This document shows, one piece after another, positions 48,831 to 58,282 of a DNA stretch of 64,000 bases. A program made the position numbers and the translations under genes. Where the stretch lies: NCBI RefSeq assembly GCF_900104085.1, contig NZ_FNLD01000002.1, forward strand, positions 806,001 through 870,000, read 5' to 3'. Origin of the DNA: Pseudoxanthomonas sp. CF125 (GTDB lineage Bacteria > Pseudomonadota > Gammaproteobacteria > Xanthomonadales > Xanthomonadaceae). Under the pieces are notes generated by a model. The model did not search any database, was not told the DNA's origin, and was given only the letters and a program-made list of their open reading frames with translations. The number at the start of each line of letters is the position of its first letter. The stretch's first letter is position 1.

Positions 48831-49724
48831 ATGCTGCGACGCGCGCTCGCGCTCGCCTTGCTGCTGTTCGCCTGCGTGTCCGCGAGGGCGCAGCAGATGG
48901 CGGCGATTCCTGCGCTGACTTCGCCGGTGGTGGACGCCACCGGCACGCTTAGTGCGGAACAGAAGCAGCAGCTCGAACAACAGGCGTTGGCCCTGCAGCA
49001 GCGCAAGGGCAGCCAGCTGCAGGTGCTGATGATCCCCAGCACGCAACCGGAAACCATCGAGCAATACACCCAGCGCGTGTTCGACCAATGGAAGCTGGGC
49101 CGCGAAGCGGTGGACGATGCGGTGATCCTGGTCGTGGCCAAGGACGACCGCCGTGTGCGCATCCAGACCGGTTATGGGCTGGAGGGCGCCATTCCCGATG
49201 CCATCGCCAATCGCGTCATCCAGGAATACCTGGCGCCCAAGTTCCGCGCCGGCGACTACGGCGGCGGCATCGCCGATGCCACCGCGCAGCTGGTCAAGCT
49301 GATCGACGGCGAGCCCTTGCCGGCGCCGGTCAGCGACAACCGCGGAAGAGGAAACGATGGCGGCGGCGATTGGCTGTTCGCCCTGTTCGCGGCCTTCATC
49401 GCGGCCACCCTGGTGCGCGGGGTGTTCGGCAAGGCGCCCAAGGGCCTCCGTAGCCTGTTCACCGGCGGTGCGGCCGGCGGAGTCGCCTGGCTGCTGTCTT
49501 CGATCATTCCATTAGCCGGCCTGGCCGGGTTCTTCGGGCTGATTTATGGGCTGATGTCGGTTTCGGCGGGGCGCTACGCCCGCCACGGCGGCTGGGGTGG
49601 GTTCGGCGGCGGCGGCTGGGGTGGGGGTGGTTTCGGCGGCGGCGGCGGTTTCGGCGGTGGGGGTGGCGGCTGGTCGGGCGGTGGCGGCATGTCCGGCGGC
49701 GGCGGTGCCTCGGGGAGCTGGTGA
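48831..49724 (+). CDS. TPM-domain protein with glycine-rich C-terminus
   Basis: A 297-residue protein: signal peptide (ALALALLLFACVSARAQ), TPM_phosphatase domain (VVDATGTLSAEQKQQLEQQA, RKGSQLQVLMIPSTQPETIE, RVRIQTGYGLEGAIPDAIAN), a membrane segment (WLFALFAAFIAATLVRGVF) and a second (WLLSSIIPLAGLAGFFGLIY), and a Gly/Trp-rich tail (repeats of GGWGG and GGFGG). It is 23 bp after lemA. The tail is typical of YgcG-type proteins. Confidence 0.9.
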   Translation: MLRRALALALLLFACVSARAQQMAAIPALTSPVVDATGTLSAEQKQQLEQQALALQQRKGSQLQVLMIPSTQPETIEQYTQRVFDQWKLGREAVDDAVILVVAKDDRRVRIQTGYGLEGAIPDAIANRVIQEYLAPKFRAGDYGGGIADATAQLVKLIDGEPLPAPVSDNRGRGNDGGGDWLFALFAAFIAATLVRGVFGKAPKGLRSLFTGGAAGGVAWLLSSIIPLAGLAGFFGLIYGLMSVSAGRYARHGGWGGFGGGGWGGGGFGGGGGFGGGGGGWSGGGGMSGGGGASGSW

Positions 49725-50215
49725 TGCGACTTCTCCGCCACGTCTTCGCGCGCTCGGCGCACCATTTGTTTCCCGAGGACAGCCTGCACCGGATCGCCGA
49801 TGCGATTGCCGCGGGCGAACTGCGGCACCGCGGCGAAATCCTGTTTGCGGTCGAATCGGAACTTTCTCCCGGCATGGTGCTGCGCGGCGTACAGGCGCGC
49901 GCCCGCGCCGAGGCCGCCTTCGCGCGCTTGCGCGCCTGGGATACCGAAGCCAACAACGGCGTGCTGATCTATCTGCTGCTGGCCGATCACCGCATCGAGA
50001 TCGTGGCCGACCGCGGCCTGAATGGCCTGGTCAGCGCCGAACAATGGCGCGGCGTCTGCCTGCTGATGGAGGAACGCATGCAGGCCGGCGAGCCGGAGCA
50101 GGCGGTGGTCCGGGGTATCGAGGCGGTATCGGACCTGCTGGCCGAGCATTTCCCCCAGATCGACGGCACGCCCGACCACGACGAACTGCCCAACCTGCCG
50201 CTGATCCTGGATTAA
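49724..50215 (+). CDS. TPM-domain protein, second copy
   Basis: A 163-residue soluble protein from ATG 49724, overlapping the preceding stop by one base. FPEDSLHRIADAIAAGELRH, RGEILFAVESELSPGM, LRAWDTEANNGVLIYLLLAD and HRIEIVADRGLNGLV match the short cytoplasmic TPM protein that follows the long one in many gammaproteobacteria. A conserved Trp-Asp pair is in the middle. No signal peptide. Part of the lemA operon. Confidence 0.9.
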   Translation: MRLLRHVFARSAHHLFPEDSLHRIADAIAAGELRHRGEILFAVESELSPGMVLRGVQARARAEAAFARLRAWDTEANNGVLIYLLLADHRIEIVADRGLNGLVSAEQWRGVCLLMEERMQAGEPEQAVVRGIEAVSDLLAEHFPQIDGTPDHDELPNLPLILD

Positions 50216-50228
50216 CGGTTTGTCGTCT

Positions 50229-50311
50229 TTGTAGGAGCGGGCCCTGCCCGCGACGCTCTTGCTTGGCAGGCATCACGCGCAGAGCGTCGCGGGCAGGGCC
50301 CGCTCCTACAA
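50229..50311. repeat. GTAG-type REP dimer, 31-bp perfect inverted repeat
   Basis: Left arm 50229-50259 (ttGTAGGAGCGGGCCCTGCC then cgcgacgctct) and right arm 50281-50311 are exact reverse complements, with a 21-bp centre. Each arm itself contains a GGGC-CCT-GCCC hairpin. It lies after the lemA operon and before lgt. Confidence 0.93.
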
Positions 50312-50372
50312 GTCGGGCGCTGGCTGCGGTACTCGGGCAAAATAGGGTCTTGCCCAACCCTTCGCAGGCCAC

Positions 50373-51275
50373 ATGACCTACCTCCACCAGATCGACCCGA
50401 TCGCGCTTTCTCTCGGCCCGCTCAAGATCCACTGGTACGGCCTGATGTATCTGCTGGCCTTCGCCAGCGCCTGGTGGCTGGGACGCCAGCGCATCCGCGC
50501 CGGCCGTCTGCCGGGCGTGGACATGAACGGACTATCGGATCTGGCCTTCTACGGCATGCTGGGCGTGGTGCTGGGCGGACGTATCGGTTACATCCTGTTC
50601 TATTCGTTCGGTCCATTCCTCGACAACCCCTTGATGATCTTCAAGGTGTGGGAAGGCGGCATGAGTTTCCACGGCGGCCTGTTGGGCGTGATGGCTGCGG
50701 CGCTTTGGTGGACACGCAAGCAGAAGATGCATTTTTTCGACACCATGGATTTCGTGGCGCCACTGGTGCCGGCCGGGCTGGGTTTCGGGCGCATCGGCAA
50801 TTTCATCGGCGCCGAGCTGTGGGGCAAGTACACGCAAGCCGGCTGGGGAGTGATTTTCCCCAGCACCGATCCCAATGTGCTCAAGCTCGGATTGAACGCT
50901 GCGCAGCTGCAGGCCCAGTACGCCGCCGGCGCCCTGGATAAATTCGCACGCCATCCCTCGCAGCTCTATCAGGCGTTCCTGGAGGGCCTAGTGATGTTCT
51001 GCGTGCTGTGGTGGTATTCGCGCAAGCCGCGTCCGCGCTATGCGGTTTCGGGAATGTTCGCGCTGCTCTACGGTGTGTTCCGTTTCCTGGTGGAATTCGT
51101 GCGGGTGCCGGACGAGGGCATCGGTTATCTTGCTTTCGGTTGGCTGACCATGGGCCAGTTGCTGAGCCTGCCGCTGATCGTGCTGGGCCTGTTCCTGTTC
51201 TGGCTGTCGCGCCGTTCGCCGGTTCTGCAGCCGGTCGTTCCCACCGAGGCGCATGAAGGGCAGAAGCAAGCATGA
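50373..51275 (+). CDS. lgt: Prolipoprotein diacylglyceryl transferase
   Basis: A 300-residue inner-membrane enzyme that attaches diacylglycerol to the lipobox Cys. Seven membrane helices, with the Lgt signature [32 protein letters not shown] and the C-terminal [15 protein letters not shown]. It starts at ATG 50373. The stop overlaps the ATG of thyA by 4 bp, a conserved gene pair in proteobacteria. Confidence 0.97.
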   Translation: MTYLHQIDPIALSLGPLKIHWYGLMYLLAFASAWWLGRQRIRAGRLPGVDMNGLSDLAFYGMLGVVLGGRIGYILFYSFGPFLDNPLMIFKVWEGGMSFHGGLLGVMAAALWWTRKQKMHFFDTMDFVAPLVPAGLGFGRIGNFIGAELWGKYTQAGWGVIFPSTDPNVLKLGLNAAQLQAQYAAGALDKFARHPSQLYQAFLEGLVMFCVLWWYSRKPRPRYAVSGMFALLYGVFRFLVEFVRVPDEGIGYLAFGWLTMGQLLSLPLIVLGLFLFWLSRRSPVLQPVVPTEAHEGQKQA

Positions 51276-52066
51276 AGCAATACCTGGACCTGCTGCGGCA
51301 TGTGCTCGATCAGGGCACGGAAAAATCGGACCGCACCGGCACCGGCACCCGCAGCGTGTTCGGTTGGCAGATGCGCTTCGATCTCAACCAAGGTTTTCCG
51401 CTGGTCACCACCAAGAAGCTGCATCTGCGCTCCATCGTGCACGAGCTGCTGTGGTTCCTGAAGGGCGAAACCAATATCGCCTACCTGAAGGAAAACAAGG
51501 TCGGCATCTGGGACGAGTGGGCCGATGAGAACGGCGAACTGGGCCCGGTCTACGGCAAGCAATGGCGCCGCTGGGCCATCGCCGAAGGCGGCGAGATCGA
51601 CCAGATAAAATGGGTGGTGGAAGAGATCAAGCGAAATCCCGATTCGCGCCGCCTGATCGTCTCGGCCTGGAACGTGGCCGACCTGCCGAAGATGGCGTTG
51701 ATGCCGTGCCATACCCTTTTCCAGTTCTACGTGGTGGAAGGCAAACTCAGCTGCCAGCTGTACCAGCGCAGCGGCGATATCTTCCTGGGCGTGCCGTTCA
51801 ATATCGCCAGCTATGCGCTGCTCACGCACATGGTGGCGCAGGCCTGCGGACTGGGCGTGGGCGATTTCGTGCACACGCTGGGCGATGCGCACCTGTATTC
51901 CAATCACTACGAGCAGGCGCGGGAGCAGCTGGCGCGCGAGCCGCAGCCTTTGCCTACTTTGCGCCTCAACAAAGAGATAACGGATCTTTTTGCGTTCGAC
52001 TATAGGGATATTGAGATATGCGACTACAACCCGCTGCCGGCCATCAAAGCGCCCGTCGCAGTCTGA
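51272..52066 (+). CDS. thyA: Thymidylate synthase
   Basis: A 264-residue enzyme converting dUMP to dTMP with methylene-tetrahydrofolate. Catalytic C146 is in [40 protein letters not shown] and [16 protein letters not shown] end the protein. The length is identical to E. coli ThyA. The 3' end overlaps the following lipoprotein gene by 49 bp in another frame. DHFR lies two genes downstream, a logical pair. Confidence 0.98.
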   Translation: MKQYLDLLRHVLDQGTEKSDRTGTGTRSVFGWQMRFDLNQGFPLVTTKKLHLRSIVHELLWFLKGETNIAYLKENKVGIWDEWADENGELGPVYGKQWRRWAIAEGGEIDQIKWVVEEIKRNPDSRRLIVSAWNVADLPKMALMPCHTLFQFYVVEGKLSCQLYQRSGDIFLGVPFNIASYALLTHMVAQACGLGVGDFVHTLGDAHLYSNHYEQAREQLAREPQPLPTLRLNKEITDLFAFDYRDIEICDYNPLPAIKAPVAV

Positions 52067-52635
52067 TCGCGGCGCTGGCGCTGGTTGCGCTGGCCTCGCT
52101 CGGTTGCCAGCGGCATGCGGAAAAGAGCGCTTCCGTCGCCGCGCAGGATAGCGCGCCGCAAGCCGCGGACACTGCGTGCAGGAGTGGCGATGCGGCGCAA
52201 GCCGCGCGGGACTTCTATGCCAGGATCATGGCCGAGGCTTCCAGCGGTCTGCCCTCCAGCGAAAGCATGGTCAAGCTGGCGCCGTTGATGACTTCGTCGA
52301 TGCGCGCTGCAGTGGAGAAGGCACGCGTCCGCCAGCAGGCGTTCATCGCCGCCCATCCGGATGAGAAACCCGAGTTCATCGAAGGCAGCCTGTTCACCAG
52401 CTTGTTCGAAGGTCCAAGTGCTCTGGAGTCGGCTTCCGCGGTCGCCAACGGCGACGGCGCGGTCGTCGAGGTGGGATTCGTGCATAGCGAAACCGGATCG
52501 GAGACTTTCCGTTGGAAGGACCAGGCGCTGCTGCGCTGCGAACAAGGGCGCTGGCGCCTGGATGACGTTCGCTACGGCGGCGATTGGGATTTCGCATCCA
52601 AAGGACAGCTCAAGCAGGCGCTGGAATCCGAATGA
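52018..52635 (+). CDS. Predicted lipoprotein of unknown function
   Basis: A 205-residue protein. An N-terminal basic stretch (GHQSARRS) is followed by a hydrophobic segment with a lipobox ([15 protein letters not shown]). The mature part has helices ([50 protein letters not shown]) and a beta part ([33 protein letters not shown]) like the SnoaL/NTF2-related DUF3828 group. Start ATG 52018 lies inside thyA (49-bp overlap). The overlap is supported by a purine stretch AGGGATATTGAG just upstream. Its stop overlaps folA. Confidence 0.8.
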   Translation: MRLQPAAGHQSARRSLIAALALVALASLGCQRHAEKSASVAAQDSAPQAADTACRSGDAAQAARDFYARIMAEASSGLPSSESMVKLAPLMTSSMRAAVEKARVRQQAFIAAHPDEKPEFIEGSLFTSLFEGPSALESASAVANGDGAVVEVGFVHSETGSETFRWKDQALLRCEQGRWRLDDVRYGGDWDFASKGQLKQALESE

Positions 52636-53135
52636 CCCGGCCTGCGGTCGTATTGGTGGCGGCGCTGGATCGCAATCATGCGATCGGCAAGGGCAACGAC
52701 CTGCCATGGCGGTTGCCCGACGACCTGAAGCGCTTCAAAGCGCTGACCTTGGGCAAGCCGGTGCTGATGGGCCGCAAGACCGCGCAATCGCTGGGGCGCG
52801 CGTTGCCGGGCAGAACCAACCTGGTGCTGACCCGGTCGGGGCAGACGCCTTTCGACGGCATGCGTGCGGTGGGGTCGATCGAAGAGGCGATGCAAGTTGC
52901 AGGCGATGAATCGGCGACTGAGTTGTGCGTCATCGGAGGTGGCGAGATATACGCTTTGACGCTGCCGTTCGCCGACCGGTTGGATCTGACCCATGTCGAA
53001 ACGGTGGTGGAGGATGCGGATGCGTTCTTCCCGGCGTTCGATGCGTCGGAATGGAAGGCGGTGTCGCGCCAAGCGCATGCGGCGGACGAGCGCCACGCGT
53101 TCGCATTCGAGTTCGTGGACTACGTTCGCGAATAA
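52632..53135 (+). CDS. folA: Dihydrofolate reductase
   Basis: A 167-residue DHFR that regenerates tetrahydrofolate used by ThyA. VVLVAALDRNHAIGKGNDLP with WRLPDDLKRFKAL, GKPVLMGRKTAQSLGRALPG and VIGGGEIYALTLPFADRLDL are the NADPH- and substrate-binding parts. The catalytic Asp is in PDDLKRF. ATG 52632 overlaps the upstream stop (AATGA). Normal length. Confidence 0.97.
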   Translation: MTRPAVVLVAALDRNHAIGKGNDLPWRLPDDLKRFKALTLGKPVLMGRKTAQSLGRALPGRTNLVLTRSGQTPFDGMRAVGSIEEAMQVAGDESATELCVIGGGEIYALTLPFADRLDLTHVETVVEDADAFFPAFDASEWKAVSRQAHAADERHAFAFEFVDYVRE

Positions 53136-53140
53136 CGGAA

Positions 53141-53214
53141 GTAGGTCGGGGCTACGCCCCCGACGCTCGGAAGCTTGAGGCTGCACGTACGTCGGGGGCG
53201 TAGCCCCGACCTAC
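53141..53214. repeat. GTAG-type REP dimer between folA and DUF1287 gene
   Basis: A 25-bp perfect inverted repeat: GTAGGTCGGGGCTACGCCCC cgacg (53141-53165) and its reverse complement (53190-53214). The right GTAG (read on the minus strand) supplies the TAG stop of the DUF1287 gene at 53211-53213. Confidence 0.93.
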
Positions 53215-53858
53215 AGATCGCTCAGGACCGGCCGGTAATGCCCGATCACCGGGTGCCGAAACAGAATGTCGTCTTCCTGCGTGCCGTTGCCGATGTTGTG
53301 GATGACCAGCGGCGTGCCGTCGGAGGCCTTGCGGTCGGAAACGATGCCGATATGCAGCAAGCCGCTGCCGCTCAGCTTCCACGCGGCGATATCGCCCGCT
53401 GCGTAGTCGGCGGCATTGGCAGTGATCGGGCGCGACCAGCCTTGGCGCTCGAACCAGCGCATCTGGTTGGGCACGCGGCGGTGGTCGATGCTGCGGTTGG
53501 GCGCCTGCAAACCCCACTGCTGCGGGTACTCGGCAAAGTGTGCGCGCATGTCTTCGTGGATCGACTGCTGCAGGTCCAAACCGCCAACACGCAATGCGCG
53601 CACGATGACATCGGTGCATACGCCGCGCTCGGCGGGCACGTCGCCGCCGGGGTAGGGCATTTCGACATAAGCCGGATCGTAGAGAAGCGTCACGCCTATT
53701 TGCCGGCGCGCTGCGGCTACCAGCGGCGGCGATGCAGCGGCCGCAGTGACGGAGCGTGTGATAGGTACGGGTTCGGCTTGCGATGGTTCCGGCGGCGAAG
53801 GACGGCAGGCGGCTAGCAACGCGAGCGACACCATCGCGCTGACACGAAGCAGGTTCAT
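53211..53858 (-). CDS. DUF1287 family predicted lipoprotein
   Basis: A 215-residue protein; signal peptide with lipobox (VSMVSLALLAACRPS-type, Cys in LLAAC). The DUF1287 core shows RRQIGVTLLYDPAYVEMPYP, ERGVCTDVIVRALR with a conserved Cys, HRRVPNQMRWFERQG and LLHIGIVSDRKA, VIHNIGNG. The Cys and His residues suggest a papain-like NlpC/P60-type peptidase, which is inferred. ATG 53858 overlaps the apaH stop by 4 bp. Its stop codon comes from a REP element. Confidence 0.88.
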   Translation of the reverse strand: MNLLRVSAMVSLALLAACRPSPPEPSQAEPVPITRSVTAAAASPPLVAAARRQIGVTLLYDPAYVEMPYPGGDVPAERGVCTDVIVRALRVGGLDLQQSIHEDMRAHFAEYPQQWGLQAPNRSIDHRRVPNQMRWFERQGWSRPITANAADYAAGDIAAWKLSGSGLLHIGIVSDRKASDGTPLVIHNIGNGTQEDDILFRHPVIGHYRPVLSDL

Positions 53859-54688
53859 GCCGGCGGCGGCACGTCCCGCCCGGCCACCTGCACCAGCCGC
53901 AGCTCGTCGGTGTCCAGCTGCAAGGCGGTCAATTTGCCGCCCCACACCGCACCGGTATCGATGGCGTGCACGCCATGGCCGATCATCAGGCCCAGCGTGG
54001 ACCAATGCCCGCACACGATCTTCAGATCGCGCTGGGCGCGGCCCGGCACTTCGTACCAGGGATACAGGCCTTGTGCCTGAGTGCCGGGGCCGCCTTTTTC
54101 CTCGATCGCCATGCGCCCGCGCGGCGTGCAATAGCGCATGCGGGTGAGCACGTTGATGATGGCGCGCGCGCGATCGTAGCCGCCCAGCTGCGGCGACCAG
54201 TTGGGCTTGTCGCCGTACATGTTGCGGAACAGCTTGCGGTAGCCGTCGCCGTGCAGTTGCTTTTCGACTTCGCGCGCGTGCTTCTCCGCCAGGGCTGTGG
54301 TCCATTTCGGCGCCAGCCCGGCGTGGATCATCATCCAACCCAGCTCGCGATCCACGTGGGCCAGTTCCTGCTTCCGCAACCAGGTCAGCAGTTCGTCGCG
54401 GTCGTCGGCCAGGACCACACGCTGCAGGTCGGCGTTGACCTTGCGTTGCTCGTCGGGCGTGCGTTCGCCTATGGCCAGTAGCGACAGGTCGTGGTTGCCC
54501 AGCACCACCACGCTGTTGGCGCGCAGCGAATGCACCAGGCGCAGGGTTTCCAGCGATTGGCCGCCGCGGTTGACCAGATCGCCGCAGAACCACAGTTTGT
54601 CCACGGCCGGATCGAAACGCAGACGCTCCAGCAGGCGCTGGGTAGCGTCGTAGCAGCCTTGCAGGTCGCCGATGGCCCAAACGCTCAC
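53855..54688 (-). CDS. apaH: Bis(5'-nucleosyl)-tetraphosphatase (symmetrical)
   Basis: A 277-residue metallophosphatase that hydrolyses Ap4A to two ADP. Motifs: AIGDLQGCYD, LWFCGDLVNRGGQSLETLRL, VVLGNHDLSLLAIG and MIHAGLAPKW, with VCGHWSTLG. The length matches E. coli ApaH (280). It is 10 bp downstream of apaG and overlaps the DUF1287 gene, in the conserved ksgA-apaG-apaH order. Confidence 0.97.
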   Translation of the reverse strand: MSVWAIGDLQGCYDATQRLLERLRFDPAVDKLWFCGDLVNRGGQSLETLRLVHSLRANSVVVLGNHDLSLLAIGERTPDEQRKVNADLQRVVLADDRDELLTWLRKQELAHVDRELGWMMIHAGLAPKWTTALAEKHAREVEKQLHGDGYRKLFRNMYGDKPNWSPQLGGYDRARAIINVLTRMRYCTPRGRMAIEEKGGPGTQAQGLYPWYEVPGRAQRDLKIVCGHWSTLGLMIGHGVHAIDTGAVWGGKLTALQLDTDELRLVQVAGRDVPPPA

Positions 54689-54698
54689 GCGGGGTCCC

Positions 54699-55079
54699 TC
54701 AGTGCACCGTGCGCGGAACGGACAGGGTGAAGGCCGCTATGGGCGCGTCGAAGCGCGTGCCGTCGTCGGCGAGCATGTCGTAGCTTCCCTGCATGGTGCC
54801 CAGTGCGGTTTCCAGAACCGCGCCGGAGGTGTATTCGAAATCGTCGCCCGGACGCAGCCAGGGCTGTTCGCCGACCACGCCTTCGCCGCGCACTTCCTGC
54901 ACCTTGCCGTTGGCGTCGGTAATGATCCAGTGGCGCCCCAGCAAGCGCGCCGGCACCTTGCCGTGGTTGCGGATATGGATGGTGTAGGAGAAAACGAAGC
55001 GCCCGTCCTCGGGTACGGATTGGTCGTCGAGGAAACGGGTGGCTACGTCGATGGCGATGGCGTAGTCGGAGGGGCTCAT
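54699..55079 (-). CDS. apaG: ApaG protein (Co2+/Mg2+ efflux-associated)
   Basis: A 126-residue protein of the ApaG fold (fibronectin-type). [60 protein letters not shown] and [12 protein letters not shown] are conserved. ATG 55079 is preferred over an in-frame GTG at 55085. The 63-bp gap to ksgA is the only notable spacing in this operon. Confidence 0.96.
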   Translation of the reverse strand: MSPSDYAIAIDVATRFLDDQSVPEDGRFVFSYTIHIRNHGKVPARLLGRHWIITDANGKVQEVRGEGVVGEQPWLRPGDDFEYTSGAVLETALGTMQGSYDMLADDGTRFDAPIAAFTLSVPRTVH

Positions 55080-55142
55080 GCCCACAGTGTATGCAAAAAA
55101 CGGGAATGGGGAACCTAAAAGCGCGGGGTCGGCGCGCCGACG

Positions 55143-55937
55143 CTATTCGCTCATGCCCGCTGCCGAGCCATTGGCCAGACGCACGAAGCCCTCTACTTCC
55201 ACCTGCTCTGCGCGCGCATCGGCGCGCAGTCCCGCAGCTTCGATCTGCTCGGTGGTGCACGTGCCCATCAGTGCGTTGCGCAAGGTCTTGCGCCGCTGGC
55301 CGAACGCGGCGCGGACCACTTCGGCGAACCATTTGGGATCGTTCACACCGATTGTCTCCGGCGCGCGCGGTATCAACCGAACCACGGCCGAATCCACCTT
55401 CGGCGGCGGCCGGAAAGCTGCGGGCGGCACATCGAACAGCGGCGTGACCGTGCAGTAGGCTTGCAGCATGACGCTGAGGCGGCCGTAGACCTTGCTGCCT
55501 GGGCCGGCGGCCATGCGGTCCACCACTTCCTTCTGCAGCATGAAATGCATGTCGCGCACCGCCGCCGCGTGATCCAGCGCATGGAACAGGATCGGCGAGG
55601 ACAGGTTGTAGGGCAGGTTGCCGACCAGGCGTAGTTTCCCCTCGCCGGCCATGCGGCTGAAGTCCACTTCCAGCACGTCCTTGTGGATCACGGTCAGCTG
55701 GCCCACGCCGTGGGCGGCCTGCGACAGTGGAACCACCAGGTCGCGGTCGAATTCGATGGCGGTCAGCTCGCCGTGCCTGCGCAACAGGGGCAGGGTGATC
55801 GCGCCCTGGCCGGGGCCGATTTCCACCAGCCGGTCGCCCGGCTGCGGGTTCACCGCCAGTACGATCATTTCGATCATGCCGCGGTCGGTCAGGAAGTGTT
55901 GGCCCAGGGATTTTTTGGGCGGCGCCTTGAAATTCAT
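55143..55937 (-). CDS. ksgA: 16S rRNA dimethyladenosine transferase
   Basis: A 264-residue methyltransferase that dimethylates A1518 and A1519 of 16S rRNA. KKSLGQHFLTDRGMIEMIVL, LVEIGPGQGAITLPLL (SAM site), HKDVLEVDF, NLPYNLSSPILFHALDHA (the NLPY catalytic motif) and FRPPPKVDSAVVRL are present. ATG 55937 overlaps pdxA by 4 bp. Typical length. Confidence 0.98.
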   Translation of the reverse strand: MNFKAPPKKSLGQHFLTDRGMIEMIVLAVNPQPGDRLVEIGPGQGAITLPLLRRHGELTAIEFDRDLVVPLSQAAHGVGQLTVIHKDVLEVDFSRMAGEGKLRLVGNLPYNLSSPILFHALDHAAAVRDMHFMLQKEVVDRMAAGPGSKVYGRLSVMLQAYCTVTPLFDVPPAAFRPPPKVDSAVVRLIPRAPETIGVNDPKWFAEVVRAAFGQRRKTLRNALMGTCTTEQIEAAGLRADARAEQVEVEGFVRLANGSAAGMSE

Positions 55938-56914
55938 CCGGCGAGTTTACGTTGCGCGGCGATGCGCGCGCAGGTTTCCACTGCGGCCAACAGGCTGGAG
56001 GGATCGGCGACGCCCTTGCCGGCAAGGTCCAGCGCGGTGCCATGGTCCACCGCGACGCGCGGGTAGGGCAGACCCAGGGTCAGGTTCACCGCGCGCTCGA
56101 ACCCGCTGTACTTGAGCACCGGAAGGCCCTGGTCGTGGTACATCGCCAGCACCGCATCGAAGCCAGCCAGTTTCTGCGGCAGGAAGGCGGTATCGGCAGG
56201 CAGCGGACCCACCAGCTGCATGCCCTCGTTGCGCAATATCTCCAGCACCGGTTCGATCACTTCGATTTCCTCGCGGCCCAGATGTCCGGCTTCGCCCGCG
56301 TGCGGGTTCAACCCCAGCACGGCGATGACCGGTCGCGCGATCCCGAAATCGTCGCGCAGCGCCTGTTCGGTGATGCGCAGCACGCGGACCAGCGTAGGCG
56401 CATCGATCGCGTCGGGTACGGCACGCAGCGACAGATGGGTGGTGGCCAGCGCCACGCGCACGATGTCGTTGGCCAGCATCATCACCACGCTGCGGCCAGC
56501 GCGTTCGGCCAGCAGCTCGGTGGTACCGGTGTAGGCGATGCCGCCGGCGTTAATCGCGGCCTTGTGCACCGGTCCGGTGACCAGGCCCTGCAGTTCGCCG
56601 CGCAAACAGGCGTCGGAAGCAGCGTTCAGCGCATCGATCACCGCGCGCGCGTTGTCGGGCGCGGTGCTGCCGAAACGGTTGGCGACGGCATTGGGAACCG
56701 GATGCAGGCGCAGATCGCCGGGAAGGCTCGCCGCCTCGCCCGCTTCAAGCAGGCGCAGCGGCAAATCCAACGCCGTTGCCGCGGCTTGCAAGGTAGCGGC
56801 GTCGCCGAAGGCCAGCAGGGTGCAATCGGTGCGCGGTTGCTGCACCAGACGCACGCACAATTCCGGGCCGATGCCGGCCGGCTCGCCCGGAACCAGCGCG
56901 AGCCCGGGTTTCAC
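55934..56914 (-). CDS. pdxA: 4-hydroxythreonine-4-phosphate dehydrogenase
   Basis: A 326-residue enzyme of the pyridoxal-phosphate pathway. It begins LALVPGEPAGIGPELCVRLV and has THLSLRAVPD, GLNPHAGEAGHLGREEIEV and the metal-binding MYHDQGLPVLKYSGF. The start is a GTG at 56914, adjacent to the surA stop (TGAGTG). The ksgA start overlaps its stop. Confidence 0.97.
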   Translation of the reverse strand: MKPGLALVPGEPAGIGPELCVRLVQQPRTDCTLLAFGDAATLQAAATALDLPLRLLEAGEAASLPGDLRLHPVPNAVANRFGSTAPDNARAVIDALNAASDACLRGELQGLVTGPVHKAAINAGGIAYTGTTELLAERAGRSVVMMLANDIVRVALATTHLSLRAVPDAIDAPTLVRVLRITEQALRDDFGIARPVIAVLGLNPHAGEAGHLGREEIEVIEPVLEILRNEGMQLVGPLPADTAFLPQKLAGFDAVLAMYHDQGLPVLKYSGFERAVNLTLGLPYPRVAVDHGTALDLAGKGVADPSSLLAAVETCARIAAQRKLAG

Positions 56915-58282
56915 TCAGCCGCCGGTGGCGGGAGCCGGGGCCGGGGTTTCGGCCGGGGTTTCGCCGTCGCCCTTGCCGTTGCGGACATTGACGTAGGCTT
57001 CGCCACGCAGTTCCTGCAGGTAACGGTTGTATTCGTCTTCCAGCTTGCGGCGGCCGATGGTTTCGCGGACCTGGGCGCGCTGGGTAGTGCTGGTGACGTC
57101 GGTCTGGCGCTGGCCGACGCGCTGCACGATATGCCAGCCCGCCTCGGTGCGGAACGGCGCCGAAACGCCGCCATCGGCGGTGCCGGTGATTTCCTTGCCG
57201 AAAGCCGGGCCGAATGCGTTGGCCTCGAACCAGCCCAGGTCGCCGCCCTCGCTCTTGCTGTTGGCGTCTTCGGAGGATTCCTTGGCGACTTCGACGAAAT
57301 CGGCGCCGCCGGCGATGCGCGCACGCAAGGTATCGATCTTGGCCTTGGCCGCCGCAGCGTCCTGCACCGGCGTAACGCGGACCAGAATGTGGCGGGCATG
57401 GTATTCGGTGACGGTCTTGGCCGCGGCCTGGCTGCCGTCGCGCACTTCCACCAGCTTCAGCAACTGGAAGCCGCTGGGACCGCGGATCGGACCGACTACC
57501 TGACCCGGAGTCATGGTCTTCAGCATCTCGGCGAAGGCGCCCGGAATCTCGTCCAGGCTGCGCCAGCCCAGGTCGCCGCCTTCCAGGGCGTTGGGGCTGT
57601 CCGAGTAGCGCACGGCGGCGGCGGGGAAATCGAGTTCGTTCCCGTCGACCAGGCCTTTGACGCCTTCGATCTTCTTCTGTCCGGTGGCGATCTGCTCGGC
57701 GGTGGCGCCCTCGGGCAGGCCGACCAGGATGTGGGCAAGGTGGTATTGCGTGTTGTTGGCCTGCGCGGCGATGGCCGCATCGACTTCGGCTTCGCTGACC
57801 TGGATACGGCTCTGGCCGAAGCTCTGGCGCAGGCGTTGCACGGTGATCTCGTCGCGGACCGAGCTGCGGAAGTCTGCGAAGGGAACGCCTTCTCCCGCCA
57901 GTCGCTGGCGCAGCGCCTCGACCGACACGCCGTTCTGCTGGGCGACGGCGGCGACGGCATTGTTCAACTCGTCGTCGCTGACGCGGATGCCGGTTTCGGC
58001 GGCGCGCGCCACCTGCAGCTTCACCAGCACCAGGCGTTCCAGCACCTGGCGCTCCAATACCTCGCGCGGCGGCAACTGTCCGGGCTGGTTGGCGTACTGG
58101 GCGGTGACGTTCTTCACGGCGCGGTCGAGCTCGCTCTGCAGGATCACGTCTTCATTGACCACCGCGGCGATACGGTCGAGCGGTTGCAGATTGTTCTGGG
58201 CGGCCACGGGCGTGGATGCCATCAGCGCGGCAAGCACGCCGGCGAGGAGCAGTCGGATAGTCATAGTCTTCATGGGGTTCAT
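56915..58282 (-). CDS. surA: Periplasmic chaperone/peptidyl-prolyl isomerase SurA
   Basis: A 455-residue chaperone for outer-membrane protein assembly, including LptD. Signal peptide (LLLAGVLAALMASTPVAAQ), N-terminal chaperone domain (DRIAAVVNEDVILQSELDRA), two parvulin domains (QYHLAHILVGLPEGA to FQLLKLVEVRD, and YHARHILVRVTP to GWHIVQRVGQRQTD) and a C-terminal helix. Start taken at ATG 58282, whose ATGA overlaps the lptD stop; ATGs at 58273 and 58264 are in frame. Extra Ala/Pro tail (TPAETPAPAPATGG). Operon with lptD upstream. Confidence 0.96.
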   Translation of the reverse strand: MNPMKTMTIRLLLAGVLAALMASTPVAAQNNLQPLDRIAAVVNEDVILQSELDRAVKNVTAQYANQPGQLPPREVLERQVLERLVLVKLQVARAAETGIRVSDDELNNAVAAVAQQNGVSVEALRQRLAGEGVPFADFRSSVRDEITVQRLRQSFGQSRIQVSEAEVDAAIAAQANNTQYHLAHILVGLPEGATAEQIATGQKKIEGVKGLVDGNELDFPAAAVRYSDSPNALEGGDLGWRSLDEIPGAFAEMLKTMTPGQVVGPIRGPSGFQLLKLVEVRDGSQAAAKTVTEYHARHILVRVTPVQDAAAAKAKIDTLRARIAGGADFVEVAKESSEDANSKSEGGDLGWFEANAFGPAFGKEITGTADGGVSAPFRTEAGWHIVQRVGQRQTDVTSTTQRAQVRETIGRRKLEDEYNRYLQELRGEAYVNVRNGKGDGETPAETPAPAPATGG

